Shown here piece after piece: positions 1-6,382 of a stretch of DNA of 7,363 bases (its first letter is position 1; the number at the start of each line of letters is the position of its first letter). Position numbers and translations under genes: made by a program. Under the pieces are notes generated by a model that saw only the letters and a program-made list of their open reading frames with translations, was not told the origin of the DNA and ran no database searches. Source of the stretch: an archaeon (GTDB lineage Archaea > Thermoproteota > Bathyarchaeia > TCS64); contig JAHLLU010000097.1 in assembly GCA_020444005.1 (NCBI GenBank), positions 1-7,363 on the forward strand. Direction: 5' to 3'.

Positions 1-769
1 ATACATCTAGCGCTGCTCCAGCGATCTTCTTTTCCTCAAGCGCCTTGATGAGCGCCTTTTCATCGATTACTGGTCCACGGCTCGTGTTGACTATGAGTGC
101 GGTGGGTTTCATTTTGTTGAAGGCGGCTTCATTGATTATTCCTTTGGTGGAGTCGGTTAATGCTACATGGATGCTGAGAATATCGCTGCGGCTTAGAAGC
201 GTATCAAATGAGACATACTCCACACCATACTCTTTCTCAAGGTCCTCCCGGCGATAAATATCATGATAAATTATATCAACTGGGAACCCCTGAGCCCGCT
301 TCAAGACCTCTAAACCAATCCTACCTAAACCAAGGATACCGAGAGTTTTACCCTCTGTATCCCAGCCAAATGGGATATAGCCCTCACGTTTAGCCCAGCG
401 AGTCTTTGTGAAGCCATCAGCTAATGGGATATGCCTGTTGTAACCGAGGATCAATGCCCATGTATGGTCTGCGACACCTCCACTGAGAACATCAGGGGTA
501 TGGGTAACAATGATCCCACGTTTTGTGCACTCCTCGACGTCAACTGAATCGTATCCTACGCCAAATCGAGCTACTAGTTTGAGATTCGGGGCTTTATCTA
601 GATACTCTGCCCCAATTGGCTCAGTTCCAACAAGAACAGCGTAAGCGTTCTTGAGTTTCTCATCGTATGGTCGTTTTACGTACTCTACTTCTGCGAGTTC
701 ATTCAATGTGTTTGATACGTCAACTGGGACGTTGTTGGTGTCAGGAGATATCAGGACCTTTGGTTTCAT
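1..769 (-). CDS. D-2-hydroxyacid dehydrogenase, NAD-binding (C-terminus outside window)
   Basis: The first 256 codons read without a stop from the ATG at 769 to the window edge. The family reduces 2-oxoacids or oxidises D-2-hydroxyacids with NAD(P) in the cytoplasm; members include glyoxylate/hydroxypyruvate reductase and phosphoglycerate dehydrogenase. Seen: an N-terminal substrate lobe with LVARFGVGYDSVDV (about residues 65-78), the Rossmann motif GLGRIG (147-152), an acidic residue after the second strand (D170, favouring NAD over NADP), and the family signature around NTSRGPVIDE (228-237) holding the catalytic arginine R231. The catalytic Glu and His that normally follow lie beyond the left edge, as would any ACT domain, so SerA cannot be separated from a glyoxylate reductase. 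There is no GGTGA before the ATG, so the transcript is probably leaderless. The gene is separate from the MFS gene behind it, with a 137-base gap and its own TATA-like box. Confidence 0.93.
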   Translation of the reverse strand, partial: MKPKVLISPDTNNVPVDVSNTLNELAEVEYVKRPYDEKLKNAYAVLVGTEPIGAEYLDKAPNLKLVARFGVGYDSVDVEECTKRGIIVTHTPDVLSGGVADHTWALILGYNRHIPLADGFTKTRWAKREGYIPFGWDTEGKTLGILGLGRIGLEVLKRAQGFPVDIIYHDIYRREDLEKEYGVEYVSFDTLLSRSDILSIHVALTDSTKGIINEAAFNKMKPTALIVNTSRGPVIDEKALIKALEEKKIAGAALDV

Positions 770-788
770 GGATATCTATAACAATATA

Positions 789-830
789 ATGTATTTGAAC
801 ACACCGAGAACCCCAGTTACACCATGTAAC
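789..830 (-). promoter_or_regulatory. Probable promoter and dyad operator of the hydroxyacid dehydrogenase
   Basis: On the minus strand a TATA-like run, CAAATACAT, lies at 789-797, about 24 bases before the ATG at 769, which is the spacing expected for a leaderless archaeal transcript. Further upstream, at 816-830, is a perfect dyad GTTACA-CCA-TGTAAC (6-base arms, 3-base spacer). Its size and position just upstream of the TATA box suggest a dimeric transcription-factor site. The half-site GTTACA also occurs in the operator-like block of the first MFS gene (2316-2321). Function is inferred from position only. Confidence 0.45.
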
Positions 831-840
831 ATTAGGATCA

Positions 841-858
841 ACAGAAAAAACTGTAAAA
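841..858 (-). terminator. T-rich terminator after the first MFS gene
   Basis: Read on the minus strand, 50-65 bases beyond the TAA at 907-909, the sequence is TTTTACAGTTTTTTCTGT: a run of six T plus a run of four T, with ACAG/CTGT arms around the six-T run. Archaeal terminators are typically such T tracts. A second small hairpin, TACTC-N5-GAGTA (882-896), lies between the stop and this tract. Confidence 0.45.
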
Positions 859-906
859 TCTGCAGAATTAAGACATAATAGTACTCGGTTTGAGTAGAGA
901 AATGGA

Positions 907-2229
907 TTATACCTGAGCCTGTTCAGGTTCATGTACAAAAAGCATAATCAGAATAGCTGAGACAAACAACGCTATGCTTGTGATCTGCCAAACAAGATTC
1001 GGGCTGATCGCATATACTTGTCCACCTACCCATGCACCCAATGCTGCTGGTGGGAATATTAGGAAGCCTCCGCCCCAAAAGTTACCCCAGCTTATCTGTA
1101 CACCTCTTTCACCCATGATACTGTAGAGTCTTCCTCGGCGATGTCTAGGTATCATGTTTGCAATTAGCGTGCTGAATCCAGGTATCATTATCTTGTTACA
1201 GAGTGCTATACCAGTTAATGCAAGTGCTACTCCCCAGAAGCCTCCAGCGTACTGATAGAGATAGATGATTACGGGTGCACTGAACATACCGATCAATATA
1301 CTCTTCTTAGCCCCCCAAGTGTCAACAATCTGACCCATGGGCAACGCAAAGACCAATGCAACCAAACCGCTAATCAGGTTGATGTTTCCCCAAGCAGGCG
1401 CTGAAAGACCAACAGTCTCTGTGGCGAATACCACCCAGAAAGGACCACTCATCGCCACAAAGAAGGCTGCAGCCATCTCGATAACAACGATAACCCGTAG
1501 GCTTCGATCCATCCATTTGATGCTCTCCCAGATGCTTTGGTAGCTCTCCTTCATTACCTTGAATGCGTCCTTGAATGAGTATCTCTCAGACTCATCTGCC
1601 TCAATTGTCTCGGTCAAGTATCGTAAACGCAGATAAGCTACAAGCAAGCCTGTTAGGAAGGCCACTCCCCATGCAAGTCTAACTGCTTGTACAATAGCTG
1701 CTCCTTCAGTGAGTGCAGAGTTATTCTGATAATAGGTGATTAACCAGCCACCCATCACCGGGCTGATGATGCGTATTGCTCCGGGTACAGCCATCATGAC
1801 CGCGAATCCTTTACCACGTACCCCCGGAGGTAGACTATCGCTGCTTAACGCGTTCATAGCAGGTACGTAGAATAACAGAAACTGGCTGAGGAACTGCCCT
1901 ACTGCGAGCCATTGCCAGTTAGGTGCAAAGACGAAGAATGCGTGGGCAAGCGCATAAAAGACTGTGCTATAGCCGATTAGTTTGACTCTGCCGGCTCTAT
2001 CAGCGAGGTATCCTCCTACCGGATATAGAACCATGCCCGCGATGATTCCAAGACTATTGATTAGACCTATCTCCTTGCTGGTGCCCCCAAGATGAATAAT
2101 ATACAAACTAAAGTAGGGGTAGACGATGCTTGTGCTCCAACTCCAGAGGACTCTGCAAATCATCAGGGTACGTATGTTTCCCCTGATGAACCAGAACATT
2201 CCCCGTTTTTCCTCATTGTTCTCCGTCAA
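907..2229 (-). CDS. MFS transporter, tandem paralogue A (12 helices)
   Basis: A 440-residue membrane protein of normal length for the major facilitator superfamily. Evenly spaced hydrophobic segments form two six-helix halves. The family's loop 2-3 motif A is intact at residues 72-83 (GGYLADRAGRVK); its C-terminal counterpart is degenerate (GQIVDTWGAKKS). A basic loop, RHRRGRLYS, and a glycine-rich helix, NFWGGGFLIFPPAALG, lie near the C-terminus and are shared with the next gene. The substrate is unknown; a proton-coupled exporter is the usual guess for such proteins, but nothing here proves direction or cargo. The start is TTG (2227-2229): GGTGA lies 6 bases upstream, and an in-frame TGA inside that Shine-Dalgarno excludes a longer protein. 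The next Met (residue 11) is conserved sequence in the paralogue, so it is a poor start. Identity to the 2354-3670 product is roughly 60% by eye along the whole length. Confidence 0.95.
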   Translation of the reverse strand: MTENNEEKRGMFWFIRGNIRTLMICRVLWSWSTSIVYPYFSLYIIHLGGTSKEIGLINSLGIIAGMVLYPVGGYLADRAGRVKLIGYSTVFYALAHAFFVFAPNWQWLAVGQFLSQFLLFYVPAMNALSSDSLPPGVRGKGFAVMMAVPGAIRIISPVMGGWLITYYQNNSALTEGAAIVQAVRLAWGVAFLTGLLVAYLRLRYLTETIEADESERYSFKDAFKVMKESYQSIWESIKWMDRSLRVIVVIEMAAAFFVAMSGPFWVVFATETVGLSAPAWGNINLISGLVALVFALPMGQIVDTWGAKKSILIGMFSAPVIIYLYQYAGGFWGVALALTGIALCNKIMIPGFSTLIANMIPRHRRGRLYSIMGERGVQISWGNFWGGGFLIFPPAALGAWVGGQVYAISPNLVWQITSIALFVSAILIMLFVHEPEQAQV

Positions 2230-2235
2230 ATATAT

Positions 2236-2240
2236 TCACC
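2236..2240 (-). promoter_or_regulatory. Shine-Dalgarno GGTGA fixing a TTG start
   Basis: On the minus strand GGTGA is followed by six bases (ATATAT) and then TTG at 2229-2227. The TGA within it is in frame with the coding sequence, so translation cannot begin further upstream. The 5' leader also holds 6-base complementary arms (TCTGGA 2244-2249 with TCCAGA 2273-2278), too widely separated to call a regulatory structure. Confidence 0.7.
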
Positions 2241-2304
2241 TCATCTGGAGGAACAAACGGCGTAGCTCCAAATCCAGAAGATAAGAATTCGGGTAAACGA
2301 ACAG

Positions 2305-2346
2305 TAATAAAACTTGTTACAGCGCTACAAGCCAATGTAGTGAAAA
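2305..2346 (-). promoter_or_regulatory. Promoter with operator-like block, MFS paralogue A
   Basis: On the minus strand a TATA-like TTTTATTA (2305-2312) lies directly downstream of an imperfect dyad, which on the plus strand reads CTTGT-N9-ACAAG (2313-2331). A constant TTTTCACTAC (2337-2346) follows upstream. The whole 42-base block aligns without gaps to 3709-3750 ahead of the paralogous gene, with 33 of 42 positions identical. The upstream end is also T-rich (CCTTTATTTTC on the minus strand, about 2342-2352), so it may double as the terminator of the MFS gene ending at 2354. The predicted start of transcription is near 2283, giving a leader of about 54 bases, longer than for the other MFS genes. 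Confidence 0.6.
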
Positions 2347-2353
2347 TAAAGGG

Positions 2354-3670
2354 TTACTGCTCTGCCTCAGCTGGGTTTCTTACGAACAGGAATATCAAAA
2401 CCAAGCAGATAACCAGAGCAACGCTTGTGATCATCCATGGATAATTCGGGTTAAGCTTGTAGACCCATCCACCAACATAGCTTCCTAGTGCAGCTGGTGG
2501 GAACAAGAGGAATCCACCGCCCCAGAAGTTACCGAAGCTAATCATTATGCCTCGTTCTCCAATTAGGCTGTATAGTCTTCCTCTGCGGTTTCTTGGGATG
2601 ATGTTTGCGATGATTGTACTGAATGCGGGCATCATGATATTGTTGCATATGGTTACGCCGCAGAGAATTAGTAAGACACCCACAAAACCTCCCGCGTACT
2701 GATAACTCCAAATGACGATAGGAGCCAAAGTCATACCTAGAAGGATCATTTTTCTGGGACCAATCTTATCAACAGTAGCTCCAAGTGGGAAAGCAATTAT
2801 GATACCGAGAAGCCCACTCATGAACATGATAAGCCCCCATTGGCTCTCAACCAAACCTATCACCTGTTTCGCATAGACAACATAGAAGGGTGCACTCATG
2901 GCGACGAAGAAGCTTGCGAACATCTCAATGACTACGATGACCTTGAGCCCCCGGTCCATCCACTTGATGCTATCAAGTATGCTGCGATATGCGGGCATAA
3001 TCATCTTTGGAATCTGAGCAAAACTGAATTTCTCAGTAGTCTCCTCTTCGGTCATAGTCTCTTTTAGATATCTTAGACGTAGCCAAGCCACCAGTAGACC
3101 TGTTGCAAAGGCTATGCTCCAGCAGATACGTACAGCCAAGACAAGCGCTTGATCGCTACTTTGACCACTGGTTTTCTGGAACCATTCAATTATGTAGCCA
3201 CCGAAAACCGGTGCAACAATTCGTACAGCCCCGGGAACAACCATCATCATGGCGAAACCCTTTCCCCTGACCCCCGGTGGTAGGCTGTCAGCCTCAAGGG
3301 CGTTCATTGCTGGCATGTAGAATAGAAGCAACTGGCTGAAGAACTGTCCAATCGCTATGATTTTCCAGTCATTGGCTACAACGAAGAATAGGTGAGCGAA
3401 GGCATAGAGTACTGTGCTGTATCCGATGAGTTTTACACGTCCAGCCCTGTCAGCGATATAACCACCTACAGGATAGAGTACCATCCCTGCAAGGATGCCT
3501 AGACTGTTGATTAACCCGATCTCGGTGCTTGTGCCTCCTAGCGCGAGTATGTATAGGCTGAAGAATGGGTAGATGATGCTGGTGCTAGCGCTCCAGAGAA
3601 CCCTACATAACATAAGTATCTTGACGTTTCCCTGTACGAACCAGAACATTCCCTTCTTCGCTTCGCTCAT
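2354..3670 (-). CDS. MFS transporter, tandem paralogue B (12 helices)
   Basis: A 438-residue major facilitator superfamily protein, the sister of the 907-2229 product; both align end to end with only small length differences at the N-terminus and in the loop near residues 160-175. Motif A is intact at residues 69-79 (GGYIADRAGRV). The central cytoplasmic loop (about 200-230) is charged and diverged between the copies, whereas SIKWMDR after it is identical. The C-terminal half has the conserved RNRRGRLYS loop and the NFWGGGFLLFPPAALG helix. Substrate and direction of transport are unknown. The ATG start is well supported: GGTGA sits 4 bases upstream and a TATA box about 42 bases upstream. The gap of 124 bases to the downstream copy contains that copy's own promoter, so the two are probably transcribed separately but under the same control. 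Confidence 0.95.
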   Translation of the reverse strand: MSEAKKGMFWFVQGNVKILMLCRVLWSASTSIIYPFFSLYILALGGTSTEIGLINSLGILAGMVLYPVGGYIADRAGRVKLIGYSTVLYAFAHLFFVVANDWKIIAIGQFFSQLLLFYMPAMNALEADSLPPGVRGKGFAMMMVVPGAVRIVAPVFGGYIIEWFQKTSGQSSDQALVLAVRICWSIAFATGLLVAWLRLRYLKETMTEEETTEKFSFAQIPKMIMPAYRSILDSIKWMDRGLKVIVVIEMFASFFVAMSAPFYVVYAKQVIGLVESQWGLIMFMSGLLGIIIAFPLGATVDKIGPRKMILLGMTLAPIVIWSYQYAGGFVGVLLILCGVTICNNIMMPAFSTIIANIIPRNRRGRLYSLIGERGIMISFGNFWGGGFLLFPPAALGSYVGGWVYKLNPNYPWMITSVALVICLVLIFLFVRNPAEAEQ

Positions 3671-3674
3671 AGCA

Positions 3675-3679
3675 TCACC
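3675..3679 (-). promoter_or_regulatory. Shine-Dalgarno GGTGA of MFS paralogue B
   Basis: On the minus strand GGTGA is followed by four bases (TGCT) and then the ATG at 3670-3668. It is the clearest ribosome-binding site in the window and the model for recognising the sites before the TTG starts at 2229 and 6329. Confidence 0.75.
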
Positions 3680-3708
3680 TGTATTTAGGGCTGGGAATGG
3701 TAGAGAGG

Positions 3709-3750
3709 TTATAAACCTTGTTGCAACGGTACAATGCCTTGTAGTGAAAA
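3709..3750 (-). promoter_or_regulatory. Promoter with operator-like block, MFS paralogue B
   Basis: The minus strand has TTTATAA (3709-3715), a strong archaeal TATA box that places the transcription start near 3686 and gives a leader of about 16 bases that includes the GGTGA. Immediately upstream is an imperfect dyad, CTTGT-N9-ACAAT on the plus strand (3717-3735), which includes the palindrome GTTGCAAC, then TTGTAG and the constant TTTTCACTAC (minus strand; 3741-3750). The block matches 2305-2346 in order and spacing. The dyad abuts the TATA box where the transcription factor B recognition element would lie, so a protein bound there could block or recruit the initiation factors; which of these is not determinable. 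Confidence 0.65.
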
Positions 3751-3814
3751 ATGCCTAACTTGAAGCTACAATGGTAACAGGATTGGCTGCTTATACGTTT
3801 AATAGGATAGGAGT

Positions 3815-3829
3815 ATAAAGAAAAGTAAA
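3815..3829 (-). terminator. T-rich terminator after the TIGR04076 gene
   Basis: On the minus strand, directly after the TAA (3832-3830), the sequence is pyrimidine-rich: ATTTACTTTTCTTTA. This is a typical archaeal T-tract terminator and suggests that transcription does not continue into the MFS gene, which has its own promoter. The remaining gap up to 3750 shows no further gene. Confidence 0.45.
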
Positions 3830-4090
3830 TTATTTTTTTAGCGTGACATTGAAGGTTACCTGATTCCAGCGATCAGGGCACTCGTATTTCCATTCATCGT
3901 TATTCATCCAAGGAATCTGCCCACCATAACACATGTTCATCAAAGTGGGGAACATCTCATGGTAACAATAACCACAGATTCCTCCTGTTTTGTGGGTATT
4001 GACTTCAAACTTGTCGCCGACCTTGTGTCCTGCGCTGCAGTTTTTCTCGATTGATACGACTTCGGCTATGTAGACTGGTTCTTCACTCAA
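3830..4090 (-). CDS. TIGR04076 family small cysteine-rich protein
   Basis: A small soluble protein of unknown biochemical role. I recognise the family pattern: a short first strand, then CSAGHKVGDKF, GGICGYCYHEMFP, YGGQIPW, ECPD and a closing strand TFNVTL. With the TTG at 4090 as start it has 86 residues, about the family's usual size, and begins LSEEPVYIAEVV. The frame stays open to another TTG at 4126 (98 residues), but that extension overlaps the TATA-like elements and looks unlike the family's N-terminus. Neither start has a clear GGTGA. Cysteines at about 18, 39, 42, 54 and 71 and a histidine at 44 (86-residue numbering) could bind metal or form disulphides; C39-x-x-C42-x-H44 is suggestive, but this is inference. 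It is divergent from the serine hydrolase gene, with little room between them. Confidence 0.82.
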   Translation of the reverse strand: MSEEPVYIAEVVSIEKNCSAGHKVGDKFEVNTHKTGGICGYCYHEMFPTLMNMCYGGQIPWMNNDEWKYECPDRWNQVTFNVTLKK

Positions 4091-4127
4091 TGTAATCAGG
4101 GATACCTTAGTGTTACAGATATACAAG

Positions 4128-4136
4128 CGTTATAGG
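4128..4136. promoter_or_regulatory. Divergent TATA element between TIGR04076 and hydrolase genes
   Basis: The plus strand reads CGTTATAGG, with TTATAG at 4130-4135 centred about 26 bases before the ATG at 4159. This predicts a leaderless transcript for the hydrolase, consistent with the absence of GGTGA there. Read on the minus strand the same bases give CCTATAACG, centred about 42 bases before the TTG at 4090, the geometry seen for MFS paralogue B. One element could serve both genes. A second minus-strand candidate, TTGTATAT, lies at about 4119-4126. Confidence 0.4.
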
Positions 4137-4158
4137 CATCCAACAAGAATATACCTGT

Positions 4159-5040
4159 ATGAGTCTACAGGCAGCCATCGAGGAGCAAGCAGAAGGCTTC
4201 AAAGGCACTCTCGGAGTAAGCGTGAAACATCTCTACACAGGAGAAACAGCGAACATTAACGGAGACAAGGTGTTCCCGACAGCCAGTGTATTCAAGATAC
4301 CAGTCATAGTAGAGTTCTTCAGACAAGCAGACGCAGGCACACTCAGCCTAGATCAACAATTACTATTGAGTGAACGCGATAAGGTACCCGGTTCAGGTGT
4401 ACTAAAAGAACTAACGGAGGGTCTACCAGTCACCTATAAGGACCTGTTGAGCCTGATGATGATCGTCAGCGATAACACTGCTACTGATCTAATAACGGAG
4501 ATCGTAGGATTTGAGAATATCAATGCTACCATGAAGGAACTTGGACTCAAAGAAACACAGGTAACACGATACTGTAGACAGATACTTTTCGACCTTGTTG
4601 GAATTAATGACCTGCCTCTTGAAGAGATGACAATTGACGTATTCCAGAAGGCAGCCGAAACAGGCGAATACAAGGGCTCATGGAGCCTTGAAACAGGGGA
4701 AAACGATGTTACTACTCCAAATGAGATGAACCGGTTACTTGAACTCATAGTGGATGGGAAAGCAGCGAGCCGTGAAAGCTGCAACAAGATACTTGAGATC
4801 ATGGAAAAGTGCCAAACAGGCGGCTATAGGATACCAAAGTACCTACCACAGAAAGAATTACGTCTCCAGAGAAAGACAGGAAGCTTACCGGGAATAAGAA
4901 ACGATGTCGGCATAGTTACAATCAAGGAAACTAGTGAAAAATACACAATTACCTGCTTCACCATGGATGCAGAAGATGTCTACGCTGCTGAAGAGGTAGT
5001 GGCAAGAGTTAGTAAAGCAGTCTATGACTACTTTTCCTGA
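4159..5040 (+). CDS. Class A beta-lactamase-fold serine hydrolase, probably cytoplasmic
   Basis: A 293-residue protein of the penicillin-binding/class A beta-lactamase fold (Beta-lactamase2 type). Active-site motifs are in order: S43-x-x-K46 (TASVFK), S104-D105-N106 (IVSDNTATD) and K239-T240-G241 (RKTGSLPG), with the supporting GSGVL (78-82), TTPNEMNRLLE (185-195) and RIPKYLP (224-230). The catalytic serine should form an acyl-enzyme with an amide or ester. Two differences from true class A enzymes: there is no E-x-x-L-N omega-loop motif, and about 80 residues separate SDN from TTP instead of about 50, with a CRQILFDLVGINDLPLEEMT stretch in between. No signal peptide or lipobox is present, as the protein starts MSLQAAIEEQ and the SxxK serine is already at 43. 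Antibiotic resistance should therefore not be assumed; an esterase or peptidase role is more likely. Probably leaderless. It overlaps the convergent MFS gene by 13 bases. Confidence 0.92.
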   Translation: MSLQAAIEEQAEGFKGTLGVSVKHLYTGETANINGDKVFPTASVFKIPVIVEFFRQADAGTLSLDQQLLLSERDKVPGSGVLKELTEGLPVTYKDLLSLMMIVSDNTATDLITEIVGFENINATMKELGLKETQVTRYCRQILFDLVGINDLPLEEMTIDVFQKAAETGEYKGSWSLETGENDVTTPNEMNRLLELIVDGKAASRESCNKILEIMEKCQTGGYRIPKYLPQKELRLQRKTGSLPGIRNDVGIVTIKETSEKYTITCFTMDAEDVYAAEEVVARVSKAVYDYFS

Positions 5041-6329
5041 CTCTCTTCTTGGTCTATAATCTCAACATAGTGTCTTCTGGGAGGTTCTTTTACTCCTACC
5101 CAGAATATGCTAACAGCCACCAACCCAGCGAGAGCGCTTGCCCTGAAAGGCCAGACTGGTCCAAGGTTGTTCCATAGCCAGCTTCCAGCTAATGAAGCTG
5201 GTGCAGCAATAGTGCCTGTAATGGTACCAATAGTTCCCATTACGGTGGCGCGTTTCTCTTTTGGAACAAGATCTGCTACTAGGGCTTGCCATGCTGGGCC
5301 TCCAGCACTTCCCATTCTGCCGCCTCCTCCAAGTGCCTCTGATAACGCGTTTGTGCCATAAGATACTAGGTAGTGATAGAAGCCTTGACTCAGGGTAACG
5401 CCGAACATTGAGATGGGTGTGAGAACCCTTGAGAGGCTGATAACGGGTTTTCTACCAATTCTATCACTTAGCATACCTCCAGGCATGGCTAGTACGGTTG
5501 TTATTATGCCTCCAACTGTCGTAACAATACCGAGCTGCGCATAGGATAAACCGATAACATCTCGTGCATACAATGCTACGAGGTCATATACCATACGCGC
5601 TGCAAAGGCGCTGATGACAGCAACCAAGACCATTATCCAAACAGTCCTACCTAGAGTCATGGTATCCTTGACTTGTTCTTTTATCGGTGGACGAGTTCTT
5701 GCCTTTTTCTTCATTTCCTCCTCGTCAAACAGGGTCTCGGTTATGATACGGTGTCTTGCATAGGTGACAATAGCGTTCACGATGATGCTAAGGTACATGA
5801 ATAACCGGAAGCCTTGCGCTGGACCCATTCTCTCAAATAGGAATCCTCCCACTACGGGACTGAATATCTGTGGCGTGGATGTTATCATCCTGTAGGCACC
5901 GTATCCTGCGCCTCTTTCATCATCGGGCAGACTGTCAGCTATAATCGCGTTGAAAGCCGGCATATAGATACTTGTTACTCCATTCAAGACGAGAGCCGGG
6001 ATTACTGTAACCCAGTCCTTCGCCCAGAGGAACAACATGGGAGTGAATATTCTGAGTGCTGTACCATAGACAATTATTTTTCTTCTACCAAACCGATCCG
6101 CCAATACGCCCCCCGGTAACTGGAAAAGTAGACGCTCTGATTGAGAGAGCATGGATAGAAAAGAGATAGCCCAGACACTAGCACCAAGGACCTCGTTCAA
6201 GTAAAGTGCCCAAAATGGTCTCCAACCCATATCGCAGAGGGTTATCATGCTTGTTGTGATGGCAATAGTAAGGATGTTACGGCTACTGAATACGTCTTTG
6301 ATTACATCGATAGGGGATTTGCTGGACAA
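5028..6329 (-). CDS. MFS transporter, distant third member
   Basis: A 12-helix major facilitator protein of about 433 residues. Motif A is intact in both halves, GGVLADRFGRRK and GGMLSDRIGRKP (residues 76-87 and 287-297, counted from the GTG). The stretch YMPAFNAIIADSLPDDERG matches the corresponding YVPAMNALSSDSLPPGVRG of the tandem copies, so all three belong to one extended family, but the third is far more diverged and has no NFWGGG helix. The substrate is unknown. The frame also has a GTG at 6338, but GGTGA (6335-6339) overlaps that codon and stands 5 bases before the TTG at 6327-6329, so I choose TTG. The TATA box position supports this, leaving a leader of about 15 bases. The hydrophilic tail ends in EIIDQEESQEK, and its last codons overlap the convergent hydrolase gene. 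Confidence 0.93.
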   Translation of the reverse strand: MSSKSPIDVIKDVFSSRNILTIAITTSMITLCDMGWRPFWALYLNEVLGASVWAISFLSMLSQSERLLFQLPGGVLADRFGRRKIIVYGTALRIFTPMLFLWAKDWVTVIPALVLNGVTSIYMPAFNAIIADSLPDDERGAGYGAYRMITSTPQIFSPVVGGFLFERMGPAQGFRLFMYLSIIVNAIVTYARHRIITETLFDEEEMKKKARTRPPIKEQVKDTMTLGRTVWIMVLVAVISAFAARMVYDLVALYARDVIGLSYAQLGIVTTVGGIITTVLAMPGGMLSDRIGRKPVISLSRVLTPISMFGVTLSQGFYHYLVSYGTNALSEALGGGGRMGSAGGPAWQALVADLVPKEKRATVMGTIGTITGTIAAPASLAGSWLWNNLGPVWPFRASALAGLVAVSIFWVGVKEPPRRHYVEIIDQEESQEK

Positions 6330-6334
6330 TTGCT

Positions 6335-6339
6335 TCACC
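6335..6339 (-). promoter_or_regulatory. Shine-Dalgarno GGTGA deciding the TTG start of the third MFS gene
   Basis: On the minus strand GGTGA precedes TTG (6329-6327) by five bases (AGCAA). The spacing agrees with the 4 and 6 bases found for the other MFS genes. A GTG lies inside the motif itself, and start prediction without a ribosome-binding model would probably pick that codon. Confidence 0.6.
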
Positions 6340-6346
6340 GGAATAT

Positions 6347-6382
6347 ACTACACAGTGATGTTACGCTATAAAACAGTGTAGT
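6347..6382 (-). promoter_or_regulatory. Promoter of the third MFS gene with inverted repeats around the TATA box
   Basis: On the minus strand TTTTATAG (6366-6373) is the TATA box, about 41 bases before the TTG start. A perfect 7-base inverted repeat brackets it: ACTACAC at 6347-6353 and GTGTAGT at 6376-6382 (plus strand), arms 22 bases apart. A smaller dyad, AAACA-N6-TGTTT (6371-6386), overlaps the upstream side, and ACAGTG repeats directly at 6352-6357 and 6373-6378, 21 bases or two helical turns apart. This is good geometry for a repressor covering the TATA box, but no regulator is identified. Confidence 0.5.

Noticed and set aside
45..393. Two plus-strand open frames at the left edge
   Set aside because: They lie antisense to the clearly recognised hydroxyacid dehydrogenase and have no recognisable protein features.
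741..938. 65-codon minus-strand frame between the dehydrogenase and first MFS gene
   Set aside because: It overlaps the ends of both genes and the promoter region, has no GGTGA, and its tryptophan- and tyrosine-rich translation looks like translated intergenic sequence.
2244..2278. Riboswitch or attenuator in the 5' leader of the first MFS gene
   Set aside because: Only two 6-base complementary arms separated by 23 bases, with no recognised aptamer and no sequestration of the GGTGA.
4434..4802. 122-codon minus-strand open frame inside the serine hydrolase gene
   Set aside because: It is antisense to a gene with clear catalytic motifs, has no promoter or ribosome-binding site, and its serine- and isoleucine-rich translation resembles no family; a frame shadow.
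5028..5040. 13-base tail-to-tail overlap between the hydrolase and third MFS genes as a regulatory antisense arrangement
   Set aside because: Short convergent overlaps are common in compact genomes; both C-termini are ordinary hydrophilic ends and nothing indicates regulation.
4159..5040. Antibiotic-resistance beta-lactamase
   Set aside because: The E-x-x-L-N motif and signal peptide are both missing, and the likely archaeal host lacks the usual drug target.
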